A stretch of 64,000 bases of DNA, from the NCBI GenBank assembly GCA_038232455.1, contig JBBSHU010000002.1, positions 1 to 64,000 of the forward strand, given 5' to 3'. The notes beneath the pieces are model-generated. The model searched no databases and had not been told where the DNA came from. It saw only the letters and a list, made by a program, of their open reading frames with translations. The DNA comes from DATAQC01 sp038232455. Lineage in GTDB: Bacteria > Actinomycetota > Acidimicrobiia > Acidimicrobiales > AC-14. Positions 32,313 to 41,261 of the stretch are shown here, one piece after another. The translations under genes and the position numbers were made by a program. The first letter of the stretch is position 1; each line of letters starts with the position of its first letter.

Positions 32313-32962
32313 TCCAGCAGGGTGCCGAGTCGTTCGGCGAGGGAGTCGTGGTCCGCGCGCAGGCGGTCGACCTCGTCGCGCAGCGTGGCCACGGTGACCT
32401 CCAGGGCGTCGATGCGATCGGAGCGCGATGTGCGGGGCGTCTCGGTCACCGGCAGTCCGCTGTCGGGCGGGACGTCGCCGCCGAGGAGGTGACCCCAGCG
32501 TGGCTCCTTCTGGCCCGGGGAACGCCCCAGGTGCACCACCATGGGCTCGGGTCGAGTCGCCAGACGGTCCAGGACGGCTCCCATCTCTTCGAGGTCGGCA
32601 AAACAGTGGATCCGTTCCGTACGCGTCCGTAGCTCGGCCGTCGTCTGGGCGCCCCGCAGCATCAGGACACCGAGCAGAGCGAGCTCGGCCTCGTCCAGTC
32701 CCCACGCCTCGTCCAACACGTGGCGGTACTTGTCGGCGCGGTTCGACCGGCTGTAGACGATCCTCAGGAGACCCTCCCCCTTGAGGTTCTCGATGGAGTT
32801 CTGCACCGTCGCCTCGGTGAAGGTCACCACCGGCCACCGGTTGGTCGTCTGATTGCACGCGCTGAGCAGGGCGTTCATGGTGAGCGGATAGTTGTCCGGC
32901 GTCGTGCGTTCCTTCTCCAGGAGGCACCCGAGCACTCGCAGCTGGACAGGGGTCAGTTCCAT
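32309..32962 (-). CDS. DUF480 / YceH-family protein
   Basis: A 217-residue YceH-family protein with two tandem winged-helix domains. The opening ELTPVQLRVLGCLLEKERTTPDNYPLT and SACNQTTNRWPVV are family signatures, and LLGVLMLRGAQTTAELRTR starts the second domain. A C-terminal helix (about 180-217) looks like a coiled coil. The family is probably DNA-binding, but its targets are unknown. A TAGGCT box 8 bases before the ATG predicts a leaderless mRNA, divergent from the DMT transporter. Confidence 0.9.
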   Translation of the reverse strand: MELTPVQLRVLGCLLEKERTTPDNYPLTMNALLSACNQTTNRWPVVTFTEATVQNSIENLKGEGLLRIVYSRSNRADKYRHVLDEAWGLDEAELALLGVLMLRGAQTTAELRTRTERIHCFADLEEMGAVLDRLATRPEPMVVHLGRSPGQKEPRWGHLLGGDVPPDSGLPVTETPRTSRSDRIDALEVTVATLRDEVDRLRADHDSLAERLGTLLD

Positions 32963-32970
32963 CGATGATG

Positions 32971-33018
32971 AGCCTACGGCGCCGCCTCCCCGGCTACCGC
33001 CGTCGCCCCCGGTAGTTT
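32971..33018. promoter_or_regulatory. Divergent leaderless promoters, YceH and DMT transporter
   Basis: Minus strand TAGGCT (32971-32976) is 8 bases before the YceH ATG at 32962. Plus strand TAGTTT (33013-33018) is 6 bases before the transporter GTG at 33025. The whole divergent region is 62 bases. Confidence 0.5.
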
Positions 33019-33024
33019 TCTGAC

Positions 33025-33930
33025 GTGCACCCGGGCATACCAGTTCGACTGGAGGTCATCGGCCTGGCCTCGGCCTCGGCGCTGATGCTCGCCCGGACCT
33101 CGGTGCTGCAACAACGGGCGGCCAGCCAGGTGGCGCACCACAAGTCGATGCGCGTGGGGCTGGTCGCCGAGCTAGTCCGGCGGCCGTTGTGGGTGATGGG
33201 CGTCGTCACCGACATCTTGGCCTACCTCCTCCAGTTCCTCGCCCTTCGCCGCGGGTCGCTCCTCGTGGTCCAGAGCATCCTCGTCGCCGGCCTGCTCTTC
33301 GCCATTCCGCTCGGTGCGGCGATGTCGCGTCGCCGCCTGTCGCGCCAGGACTGGCTGGGCACGGTGGCTGTGGTGAGCGGGCTGGTGGTGTTCCTGGCCA
33401 CCGCCGAGCCCACCCGGGGCCGGCCCCACCCGAGCGCCCTGGGTTGGACCGTCCTGCTGGCCCTCATCGGCGCCACCGTCGCCGGCCTGGTGGTACTGGC
33501 CCCGTCGGAACCGGGCAAGCCGCGAGCCATCTTCCTGGGGTCGGCGTGCGGCATCCTGTTCGGGATGAACGCCGCCCTCACCAAGGCGTGCGCCAACCTG
33601 CTCGACCACGGCGTCGTGCGGCTTCTCCTGTCGTGGCAACTGTGGGTGCTGGTGGCGGCGGCCAGCTACGGCTTCCTCCTCTCCCAGAGTGCCTTCCAAG
33701 CCGGCCCATTGGAGGCGTCGCTCCCGGTGCTCACGATCAGCGACCCGCTCATCAGCGCCGGGATCGGCCTCGGGTTCCTCCACGAGGCCATCGCCGACCG
33801 CCCCGGTGCCCTCCTCGTGGAGGCAGCGGGGGTCGCCATGATGGTGGTCGGCGTGTTCCTCCTGGCCCGGTCACCGTTGATCCTGGAGGAGGCGGCGGAC
33901 TCGGGCGCCGGGCCTCCACCCGACCCGTAG
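33025..33930 (+). CDS. DMT (EamA-like) transporter
   Basis: A 301-residue polytopic membrane protein with about nine or ten hydrophobic helices and the two-fold pattern of drug/metabolite transporters. Features include LLQFLALRRGSLLVVQSIL in the first half and SQSAFQAGPLEASLPVLTISDPL in the second, both at EamA-like repeat ends. The actinobacterial DMT group with this pattern has no known substrate. The last 20 residues are a short polar tail. It starts with GTG, probably leaderless. Confidence 0.85.
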   Translation: MHPGIPVRLEVIGLASASALMLARTSVLQQRAASQVAHHKSMRVGLVAELVRRPLWVMGVVTDILAYLLQFLALRRGSLLVVQSILVAGLLFAIPLGAAMSRRRLSRQDWLGTVAVVSGLVVFLATAEPTRGRPHPSALGWTVLLALIGATVAGLVVLAPSEPGKPRAIFLGSACGILFGMNAALTKACANLLDHGVVRLLLSWQLWVLVAAASYGFLLSQSAFQAGPLEASLPVLTISDPLISAGIGLGFLHEAIADRPGALLVEAAGVAMMVVGVFLLARSPLILEEAADSGAGPPPDP

Positions 33931-33980
33931 AATCGACCATCTCTGGGCGCGACCACGCCCTCGTCGAGTGTGGGAGATGC

Positions 33981-34772
33981 ATGCCGGGCAACGACCGGGG
34001 CCCGCTGCGGACCCTCACCGGGTGGATGATCGGGCCCTTCGGGCTCAAGGACGTCTTCACCCTCGTCAACCTCCTCAGCGGGGTGGTGGCCATCCACTAC
34101 GCCCTGAACGGAGAGGCTCGCAATGCCGGGTACGCGGTGATCGCCGGCTTCGTGTTCGGAGATCTCCTCGACGGGGCTGTCGCCCGGGCCACCCGTACCG
34201 GCAACCGTTTCGGCTCGCAGTTCGACACCATCACCGACCATTTCGTCCACGTCATGGTGCCCGGCCTGGTGCTGTACACCGTCTACGACCGGGCCGGCCA
34301 CGCAACCCTGGGACTCGTCGCCCTGGGACTGTTGGTGGCGGGGGCGAGCATTCGCCATGCCCTGTTCGCGGTGGTCCCCTTCGACTTCGCCCTCTGCTGG
34401 TGCGGGCTCCCGCGCACGATTGTCGGCTTCTGCGCCCTGGCATACCCGCTGTCGCATGTGTTCCCCCAGATGCCTGCCCCCTACCTCACCGGCACGATCA
34501 TGGTCGCCGCCCTGAGCGTGCTGAGCCTCGTCCCGGTGCCGTACATGACCCATCGGGGTGAGCGGGAGCTGCAGTGGTACGTGAAGGCGGGGATCGTCGC
34601 CTTCGTGGCCACCTTCCCGCTGGTGTTCCTTTTCGCCCGCAGCTACTTCTTCGACTCCGTGCTCATCTGGTTCTTCGGCTTCGCCGTGGCCGGCTGGTCG
34701 ACCGTGCACCCCGACGAGCGGAAGCAATTCCGGGCCGAATACCGCCGCTGGTCGGCGGAGGTGAAGGTATAG
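33981..34772 (+). CDS. CDP-alcohol phosphatidyltransferase
   Basis: A 263-residue membrane enzyme that condenses CDP-diacylglycerol with an alcohol. The signature is exact: Asp 61, Asp 64-Gly 65, Ala 68-Arg 69, Gly 78, Asp 82 and Asp 86, within DLLDGAVARATRTGNRFGSQ and FDTITD. At least six membrane helices follow. Length and the motif context resemble phosphatidylserine synthase (PssA) more than PgsA or PIS, but the acceptor is not certain. The ATG at 33981 has a ribosome site (GGGAG) close by. It converges on the DegT-type gene, 3 bases apart. Confidence 0.9.
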   Translation: MPGNDRGPLRTLTGWMIGPFGLKDVFTLVNLLSGVVAIHYALNGEARNAGYAVIAGFVFGDLLDGAVARATRTGNRFGSQFDTITDHFVHVMVPGLVLYTVYDRAGHATLGLVALGLLVAGASIRHALFAVVPFDFALCWCGLPRTIVGFCALAYPLSHVFPQMPAPYLTGTIMVAALSVLSLVPVPYMTHRGERELQWYVKAGIVAFVATFPLVFLFARSYFFDSVLIWFFGFAVAGWSTVHPDERKQFRAEYRRWSAEVKV

Positions 34773-34775
34773 CCC

Positions 34776-35912
34776 TCAGCTTCCCATAGGGTCGAAGAAC
34801 GACTCGACGGCATCGCAGACCCGGTCGACGACGGCTTCGGGCATGCCCGAGTGCAGGGGGAGCGACACGACCTCCGACGCGGCCCGCTCGGTGACGGTGA
34901 GGTCGCCCCGGCGGCACGGCCGGAACAGGGTCATCGTGTGGGCCGGTGTCCAGTGGATCCCGGTGTCGACGCCGAGCTCGGCCAGGTGGTCGCGGAAGGC
35001 GTCGCGCTGGCCCCCGGTGACCCGGACATAGAACAGGAAGGGGTTGAGCCGGCTCACGTCGGCGGCCGGCACTGAGACGCCCTCGAGATCCTCGAGGCGC
35101 CGGGTGTACTGGTTGCAGGCCGCCTGACGGCTGGAGCGGATCCAGTCGAGCTTGCCCAGCTGGGCCAGGCCGATGGCGGCGTGGACGTTGGAGAGGTGGT
35201 AGCGAAAGCCCGGGGCGGTGGCGTCGTAGCTCCACAGCCGGGCGTTCTGGTAGGTGACCTCCACGGGCAGGGTCGAGCCGAGCACCCGCATCTCCCGCCC
35301 ACGGGCCAGCTCATCGTCGGTGCGGACCAGCACCACCCCGGCGTCGATGCACGAGACGGCCTTGACGGGATCGAAGCTGAACATGCAGATATCGGAGAAG
35401 CTGCCCACCATGGCGTCGCCGTCGGCCGCGCCGAAGGAGTGGGCGGCGTCGTGGACGACCCGCAGACCGTGGATGCGGGCCACCTCGTCGAGGGCCTTGT
35501 GGTCGTAGAGGTGGCAGCCGTAGTCGATGGGGATCACGGCTTTGGTGCGGGGACCGACGAGCTCGGCAGCGTGGGCGACGTCGATGCAGAGGGTGACGTC
35601 GTCGATGTCGCACAGGACCGGCTGAGCACCCACGGCCAGGATCGCCTGAAGGTCGGCCAGGTGGGCGAAGGAGGGGACGATCACCTCGTCGCCGGGCCCG
35701 ACCCCGGCCAGGACCAGGCCCAGGTGAAGGGCGGCGTAGCCCGTGCTCACCGCCATGACCCGGCGCGAGTCGGCATCGACCGTCTTCTGGACGGCCAACT
35801 CGAACTCCTCGACGCAGCTGCCCATCCCGAGCCAGCCGTGCCGGAGAGCAGAGGAGGCAGCCTCGACCTCCTCCTCCCCGATCAGGGGCTTGTAGATGGG
35901 GATCCGGTCCAT
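34776..35912 (-). CDS. DegT/DnrJ/EryC1-family aminotransferase
   Basis: A 378-residue PLP enzyme of the nucleotide-sugar aminotransferase family. The PLP lysine is Lys 184 in FSFDPVKAVSCIDAG, and HDAAHSFG (154-161) supplies the cofactor Asp. Late motifs NPFLFYVRV and TGIHWTPAH contribute to the sugar site. Such enzymes make amino sugars for glycans or antibiotics. No sugar-pathway neighbours are present, so the substrate is open. The ATG at 35912 has a strong ribosome site (GGAGG, 4 bases away). Confidence 0.92.
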   Translation of the reverse strand: MDRIPIYKPLIGEEEVEAASSALRHGWLGMGSCVEEFELAVQKTVDADSRRVMAVSTGYAALHLGLVLAGVGPGDEVIVPSFAHLADLQAILAVGAQPVLCDIDDVTLCIDVAHAAELVGPRTKAVIPIDYGCHLYDHKALDEVARIHGLRVVHDAAHSFGAADGDAMVGSFSDICMFSFDPVKAVSCIDAGVVLVRTDDELARGREMRVLGSTLPVEVTYQNARLWSYDATAPGFRYHLSNVHAAIGLAQLGKLDWIRSSRQAACNQYTRRLEDLEGVSVPAADVSRLNPFLFYVRVTGGQRDAFRDHLAELGVDTGIHWTPAHTMTLFRPCRRGDLTVTERAASEVVSLPLHSGMPEAVVDRVCDAVESFFDPMGS

Positions 35913-36144
35913 TACGCCTCCACGTTCACAGGCAGCTCGCATGATCCGACCTGTCGTCTCCATGATGCCGAGTTCTCCCTGGACAGCCTCGATCGCAGGC
36001 CCACCCCTGGGCAAATGGACACTTCAGCCGGGGGACCCCGACTCCACCAGCGGGGTCGGCCCGAGGTGGCGTCGTCGATCCCACGATTGTGACAGAGGTG
36101 GGAGGTACCCGTCCTGCATGCCCGGTCCGGCCCGCGATCAGGCG
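35913..36144. other. 232-base gap, Ddn-like gene to DegT-like gene
   Basis: Between two minus-strand genes. It contains the hairpin at 36034-36057 and the DegT ribosome site, and presumably a promoter for the DegT gene, though no boxes stand out. No small gene is seen. Confidence 0.35.
36034..36057. terminator. Possible terminator hairpin
   Basis: GACCCCG (36034-36040) pairs with CGGGGTC (36051-36057) around a 10-base loop, about 90 bases downstream of the Ddn-like gene. No U-run follows. Confidence 0.35.
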
Positions 36145-36597
36145 TCACCGGAGCGGGCCCGGGGCCTCGGGCGCCGACTCGAGGATCACTACGGGGATCT
36201 CCCGCTCGGTCTTGCGCTGGTAGGCGCCGTACCCGCTGTAGGCCTCGACAATTCGCGGCCACAGCTCGGCTTTCTCCACGTCATCGGCGATGCGGGCGCG
36301 CATGGTCCGATCGCGACCTGCCATGGTGACGCTCACGTCGGGATGGTCCCGTAGGTTCAGGAACCAGGCCGGGTGCCGGTCGTCGCCACCGAAGGAGGCG
36401 ACGAGAACGATCCTGTCGTCGTCGTGAACCGGCGAGGCCAACATCGTGGAACGCTGTTTCCCACTCTTGCGACCGGTGGTCGACAGGACCACCACCGGCA
36501 TCCCCGCCACCCGGCCCAACAGGCGCCCCTTAGTCGCTCGAAAGATCGCTGCGTGGACACCCGTGCCCGCTTTGAAGAGCCCGTCTTTCAGCACCAC
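36145..36597 (-). CDS. Deazaflavin (F420)-dependent nitroreductase-family protein
   Basis: A 150-residue split-barrel protein of the Ddn family, which binds coenzyme F420 and reduces quinones or nitro compounds. The family core is clear: MPVVVLSTTGRKSGKQR, then VASFGGDDRHPAWFLNLRDHPDVSV and the closing YQRKTEREIPVVIL. The GTG at 36597 is chosen because a TAGCCT box lies 7 bases upstream and the N terminus then matches family length. Presence of F420 in the organism is implied, and fits the LLM-family gene at 53979. Confidence 0.9.
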   Translation of the reverse strand: MVLKDGLFKAGTGVHAAIFRATKGRLLGRVAGMPVVVLSTTGRKSGKQRSTMLASPVHDDDRIVLVASFGGDDRHPAWFLNLRDHPDVSVTMAGRDRTMRARIADDVEKAELWPRIVEAYSGYGAYQRKTEREIPVVILESAPEAPGPLR

Positions 36598-36604
36598 GCC
36601 AGCC

Positions 36605-36610
36605 AGGCTA
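36605..36610 (-). promoter_or_regulatory. Leaderless-type -10 box of the Ddn-like gene
   Basis: TAGCCT on the minus strand, 7 bases before the GTG at 36597. The remaining ~140 bases to the divergent gene at 36748 show no other clear element. Confidence 0.4.
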
Positions 36611-36747
36611 CCGACGCGCCCGATACCCCCCGGCTGCCCGACCCCGACACCACTCGTCCGGGACACGAGCCAGACTGTCGACGGCGGACGCCGCCGGCCT
36701 CCATCGGAGCCGAACGTCCTCCACCCCCCGACGGTCGAGGAGGCGCA

Positions 36748-37143
36748 GTGACGGACGAGCAGCCCACGACAGCCGCTGACGTGAGCCCGGAGCGCGGCTT
36801 CTTCGACGACTTCAGCGACAGGGCGTCGACCGTGGCTGCGAAGCCGTGGTTCTTCCTGGGAATCGTCGTCTCGGCACTGGCATGGCTGGCGCTCGGACCG
36901 CTGACCGGGTTTTCCCACGGCTGGGTCGACGCCCTGCAAGTCGTGGCGGCGATGGTCACGCTGTTGTTGGTGGCGTTACTGGAGAACGAGCAGTGGCGCA
37001 ATGGCAAGGCCACGCAGCGCAAGCTGAACATGCTGTTGGAGGCTTTCGCCTACATCTTGGAACGTGACGAAGCTCCGGCGGAGCAGATCCGACAACTTCA
37101 AACTGCCGTCGGCCTCGAGAAGCGAGAGAGCATCTCCGACTGA
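36748..37143 (+). CDS. Low-affinity iron permease family protein
   Basis: A 131-residue protein with the iron_permease (FetP-like) domain. FFDDFSDRASTVAAKPWFF precedes membrane helix one (about 34-52), then GPLTGFSHGWVDALQVV leads to helix two (about 58-80), and LLENEQWRNGKATQRKLNML is the conserved cytoplasmic follow-on. The family was named from yeast Fet4-like proteins, but bacterial members are untested for iron transport. A strong ribosome site (GAGGAGG) precedes the GTG at 36748. Confidence 0.85.
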   Translation: MTDEQPTTAADVSPERGFFDDFSDRASTVAAKPWFFLGIVVSALAWLALGPLTGFSHGWVDALQVVAAMVTLLLVALLENEQWRNGKATQRKLNMLLEAFAYILERDEAPAEQIRQLQTAVGLEKRESISD

Positions 37144-37182
37144 GTCGCCGGACAATAGCAGTTTTACGCGTCTTGCGGCTCT

Positions 37183-37659
37183 TCAGGCCCGACGGTAGAA
37201 CGTGGCCTGCCACCGTCCAGTGAGCGGGGTCGTGGCCACCCGCTCGGCGGCACCGATCAACCACGCCGCCACTTCGTCGAGGTCGGCCCCGTCTTCCACT
37301 GTGGCGACCATGCCGCGGGCACGATGGTCCTGGATCACCCTCCACCCCTCGGGCATCGCCAGTCCGCTCTCGGCCAATCGGGCCACGACCCTCTTTCCGG
37401 CCGAGTGCTGCAAGCCCACGGTGGTGGGTTCGAACCCCTCACGACGGGCCTTCCCGGGCAGCCAGGTGGCCAGCAACGCCTCCGGGCCACGCGCTCCGAG
37501 GAACCCGAGTATCCCCTGCCGGGGCGGCTCGACGCCGTCGGGCAACACCGGCTCGATGTTGACCCACCCGTCGCGTGCGGCCGCCAGGCGTCTCATCCGG
37601 GCGACGAGCTCTGCCCGGTCGTCGGCGCGAAAGGTGATCTCCTTCGACTCGGCAGCCAT
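37183..37659 (-). CDS. Conserved-looking hypothetical protein
   Basis: A 158-residue soluble protein I cannot assign. It has charged helices (ADDRAELVARMRRLAAARDG), then GWVNIEPVLPDGVEPP, GFLGARGPEALLATWLPGK and a closing ADLDEVAAWLIGAAERV. The composition looks like a folded alpha/beta domain. Coding is supported by codon-position GC bias and lack of a better frame. It lies just downstream of the lipoate-ligase-like gene (7 bases), suggesting co-transcription. Confidence 0.7.
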   Translation of the reverse strand: MAAESKEITFRADDRAELVARMRRLAAARDGWVNIEPVLPDGVEPPRQGILGFLGARGPEALLATWLPGKARREGFEPTTVGLQHSAGKRVVARLAESGLAMPEGWRVIQDHRARGMVATVEDGADLDEVAAWLIGAAERVATTPLTGRWQATFYRRA

Positions 37660-37666
37660 CGTTGCG

Positions 37667-38398
37667 TCAGAGGGTACTCAGCCCGTGCAGGAAGGCATCC
37701 TCTACGGCTCCGGCGGTCGGCCCCCGCATGTCGCCGCCGGAGGTGCCGACGTCGGCGATCCCGACAGCCACCCCGGCCAGATCCCGCTCGGCCCGTGACC
37801 GCGCCGCGCCGTCGAGGCCCAGGACCCCGAGGATCGAGGCCGGGTCCCACCTCAACAGGGCGGCGCACTGCAACAGGGTCCCGGCGCGGGTCCGACGCTG
37901 GCTGATCCCGACGACCTTGGCCCCGGCGATCCGCACCTCCCCGGGGCCCAGACCGGCGAAGCACACCAGCGGCGACCACGGACCGGCCAGAAGGGGTCCG
38001 TCGTGCCAGTCGGCGTCGGCCCCCAGGATGGTGGCGGCGTCGACCCAGGCCTGGCCCAGCCAGTGCGTGGCCCGACCCACGTCGCGGTCCCACAGGGCGT
38101 CGGCGGCCGGGACGAAGACGTCGACCCACACGAGGTCGCCGGTACCGACGAGCACGGCGCCGCCACCGCTGCGTCGCCTCACCACCGACACCTCATGGGA
38201 CTCGGCGGCCGCGACATCGACCACCTCCAGCGGCTGGGTACTACCGAGGACCAGTGCGGGCCGGCTGGCCGCGACGAGGCGGACGGCGGGGTTCGGGGTC
38301 GACGGCCACGGCTCGCCGTGCGCCTCGCTCGCCGAGCCCCGCCACCGGTCCACCCTCCACCGCCCGACCGACGTGGAGATCACGCCGGGCGGCGTCAC
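37667..38398 (-). CDS. Lipoate-protein ligase A family protein
   Basis: A 243-residue BPL/LplA/LipB-fold protein. The substrate loop RRRSGGGAVLVGTGDLVWVDV (from 74) and Lys 161 in GAKVVGISQRRTRAGTLL, the residue that contacts the lipoyl-AMP carboxyl, match LplA-type ligases and amidotransferases. It probably transfers lipoate or octanoate to E2 or GcvH proteins. The length is short, lacking the accessory C-terminal domain of E. coli LplA, so it may be a transferase rather than a full ligase. It starts with GTG at 38398. Confidence 0.87.
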   Translation of the reverse strand: MTPPGVISTSVGRWRVDRWRGSASEAHGEPWPSTPNPAVRLVAASRPALVLGSTQPLEVVDVAAAESHEVSVVRRRSGGGAVLVGTGDLVWVDVFVPAADALWDRDVGRATHWLGQAWVDAATILGADADWHDGPLLAGPWSPLVCFAGLGPGEVRIAGAKVVGISQRRTRAGTLLQCAALLRWDPASILGVLGLDGAARSRAERDLAGVAVGIADVGTSGGDMRGPTAGAVEDAFLHGLSTL

Positions 38399-38420
38399 TC
38401 AGGGTCCAGAGGTCTGACCC

Positions 38421-38930
38421 TCAGGCCGACAGGGCGGTGCCGGAGCGGAGGTACGGCGCCCAGTGCGGGTGCACCGTCCCGACGGCCACGATGATCCAGG
38501 TGAGCTCCTGGGGGGCGACGGGGCGGCGTCGCAGGGTGAGCCCGGTCTCGTGGACCAGGTGGTCCTCCTTGCGGGTGTTGCACGGGCGGCAGGCGGCGAC
38601 CACGTTCTCCCAGGTGTGGGGCCCGCCGCGACTGCGGGGAATCACGTGGTCGATGTTCTCAGCCGCCTTGCCGCAGTACTGGCACCGATGGTCGTCACGA
38701 GCAAATACGGCGCGGCGGTTGAGGGCGGCCCGGGCCCGGAACGGCACTTTCACGAAATAGGTGAGCCGGATCACCGACGGCTCCGGCAGTACGGCCCGCT
38801 CGGAGTGGAACTCGTGGTCGGTGGCATGCAGGAGCTCGGCCTTCTCCCTGAGCACCAGCACCAGAGCCCGACGAGCCGACACCACACAGAGCGGCTCGTA
38901 CGAAGCGTTGAGCACCAGTGCCTTCGACAT
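38421..38930 (-). CDS. HNH endonuclease
   Basis: A 169-residue HNH nuclease of the common actinobacterial type. Zinc-holding Cys pairs at 83/86 (CQYC) and 114/117 (CRPC) frame the catalytic block IDHVIPRSRGGPHTWENVVA with Asp 94-His 95 and Asn 109. The N terminus MSKALVLNASYEPLCVVSARRA is strongly conserved in this family. It is a stand-alone chromosomal gene with no phage or intron context, so a DNA-repair or defence role is open. Confidence 0.93.
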   Translation of the reverse strand: MSKALVLNASYEPLCVVSARRALVLVLREKAELLHATDHEFHSERAVLPEPSVIRLTYFVKVPFRARAALNRRAVFARDDHRCQYCGKAAENIDHVIPRSRGGPHTWENVVAACRPCNTRKEDHLVHETGLTLRRRPVAPQELTWIIVAVGTVHPHWAPYLRSGTALSA

Positions 38931-39072
38931 CAGGGTGTCGGTCCGGCTCCGGTCACTGCCGTTGCTGGTGGCTCAACCATCGGCTGAGGGTATCGCGCCG
39001 TCGCCGGTGGGCGGCTCAAAATGGGCTGGCTGGCACGACGGCACCCACCGGCTGCGGGAGCCGGCGCCCCGG
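38931..39072. other. 142-base gap upstream of the HNH gene
   Basis: Lies between minus-strand genes. No promoter box or small gene can be supported. Confidence 0.3.
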
Positions 39073-39315
39073 TCAGCCCTTGTCGCGACACCATTCCAGC
39101 CACGCCACCACGTCGGCGGCCTCGGGCGGGTGATCGGGGTCCCCGTAGGCCGTGCGGGCACGGAACCGCAGCCACTCGGGGTCCGGGGCGGGAACCGGCG
39201 GCCATCGCCGCCACCAGCCCGGCCGGGCCAGGCGACGGACCTGGACTATCGCCGTCGGCCACAGGCGGGGCCGGGCGGCCACCGCCACCACCACCGGCCA
39301 AACCCCCGAGCTCAC
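39073..39315 (-). CDS. Small conserved actinobacterial protein
   Basis: An 80-residue protein with a pattern I recognise from many actinobacteria but with no known function: PRLWPTAIVQVRRLARPGWWRR then PDPEWLRFRARTAYGDP and a closing DVVAWLEWCRDKG. A Trp/Arg-rich amphipathic N-terminal half suggests membrane or nucleic-acid contact. Its GTG at 39315 overlaps the ROK stop as GTGA, so the two are translationally coupled. It is followed by the gap before the HNH gene. Confidence 0.8.
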   Translation of the reverse strand: MSSGVWPVVVAVAARPRLWPTAIVQVRRLARPGWWRRWPPVPAPDPEWLRFRARTAYGDPDHPPEAADVVAWLEWCRDKG

Positions 39316-40184
39316 CGGGCCGGCACCAGCCGGTCGGTCCCCCGCCACCCGACCGCGGCCGCGCCGACGAGCGGCCCGAGGTCGCCCAGCCCGGCGGGAA
39401 CGATACGAGTGCCGGCCGAGAAGTCCAGGCAGGCCGAGCGGTCGACCTCGGCCTGGGCCCGGCTGAAGAAGCGGTCCCCGAAGCCCAGGGCGACGGATCC
39501 GGCCACCACCGCCAGTTGCAGGTCGCAGAGGTTGGCCACCGACGCCACCGCCCGGCCCACGAGCACAGCGGTCCGGTCGACGATGTCCCCGCCGGCCTCG
39601 GCCGCGGTTCGGCCGGTTATGTTCGCGATGGCAGTGCCCGACGCCTCGGCCTCCAGGCAGCCGTGGGCCCCGCACTCGCACAACCGGCCGTCGGGCACGA
39701 CGATGAGGTGGCCGATGTGACCGGCGTTGCCCCCGGCGCCGTCGAGGAGCCGGCCGTCGAGCACAATGCCGCCCCCCACGCCTGTGGAGACCACCATGGC
39801 CAGATAGTTGTCGCAGCCGGCGGCGGCGCCGCGCCATCCCTCACCCAGGGCCAGCGCCTTGGCATCGTTGTCGACGAAGGTCGCCAGCCCGGTGACGCCG
39901 GCCAGCCGGGACCGGAGGGGGTAATCCCGCATCGACGGGATGTTGAGGGGTGACACCTCCTCGCCTCCTGCGCCCATGGGACCACCGCAGCCCACACCAC
40001 ACACGATCACGTCGTCGCCGGCTTCGGAAACGACCGTGTCGACAACGGACAGGATCTCGTCCATCACCTCGTCGGCGTAGTCGGATCGGGGAGTGGATGT
40101 CGCGGCTCTGGCCATGACGTCGCCCTCGACCGTAACGATGGCCGCGGCCACCTTCGTCCCGCCCACGTCGATTCCCAGTGCCAC
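39312..40184 (-). CDS. ROK-family sugar kinase or regulator
   Basis: A 290-residue ROK protein with no DNA-binding N-terminal domain, so a kinase, probably glucokinase-like. The phosphate-binding GIDVGGTKVAAAIV, catalytic Asp in DNDAKA (105-110) and the zinc motif C169-E-C171 with Cys 176 (CECGAHGCLE) next to GHIGH (155-159) are all present. The start GTG at 40184 lacks a good ribosome site. It diverges from moxR and is followed by the small GTGA-coupled protein. Confidence 0.9.
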   Translation of the reverse strand: MALGIDVGGTKVAAAIVTVEGDVMARAATSTPRSDYADEVMDEILSVVDTVVSEAGDDVIVCGVGCGGPMGAGGEEVSPLNIPSMRDYPLRSRLAGVTGLATFVDNDAKALALGEGWRGAAAGCDNYLAMVVSTGVGGGIVLDGRLLDGAGGNAGHIGHLIVVPDGRLCECGAHGCLEAEASGTAIANITGRTAAEAGGDIVDRTAVLVGRAVASVANLCDLQLAVVAGSVALGFGDRFFSRAQAEVDRSACLDFSAGTRIVPAGLGDLGPLVGAAAVGWRGTDRLVPAR

Positions 40185-40262
40185 CTCGATGACCGCAGGG
40201 TAGGCGGTTACCGCTGGGGCGTCTCACCTGGCTTGTGACCGAACCCGCCAACCCGTCCGCAG

Positions 40263-40268
40263 TACGCT
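40263..40268 (+). promoter_or_regulatory. Leaderless-type -10 box of moxR
   Basis: TACGCT lies 8 bases before the GTG at 40277, which supports that start over the upstream GTG at 40235. Confidence 0.45.
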
Positions 40269-40276
40269 TGGTCCGC

Positions 40277-41257
<981 letters not shown>

Positions 41258-41261
41258 GACG

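Noticed and set aside
35896..36354. Plus-strand open frame antisense to the DegT and Ddn-like genes
   Set aside because: It lacks a ribosome site or motif and mirrors the reverse strand of two well-supported genes.
37418..37445. tRNA-like GGGTTCGAACCCC motif
   Set aside because: It resembles a T-loop, but the T-stem has a mismatch, no matching acceptor stem lies 60 bases away, no CCA follows, and the segment reads well as coding sequence (GFEPTT) in the 37183 gene.
39331..39362. Extra copy of the 30-bp repeat in the first ROK gene
   Set aside because: The similar GGCCCGAG segment encodes a normal conserved ROK motif (LGPLVGAA) and lacks the rest of the consensus.
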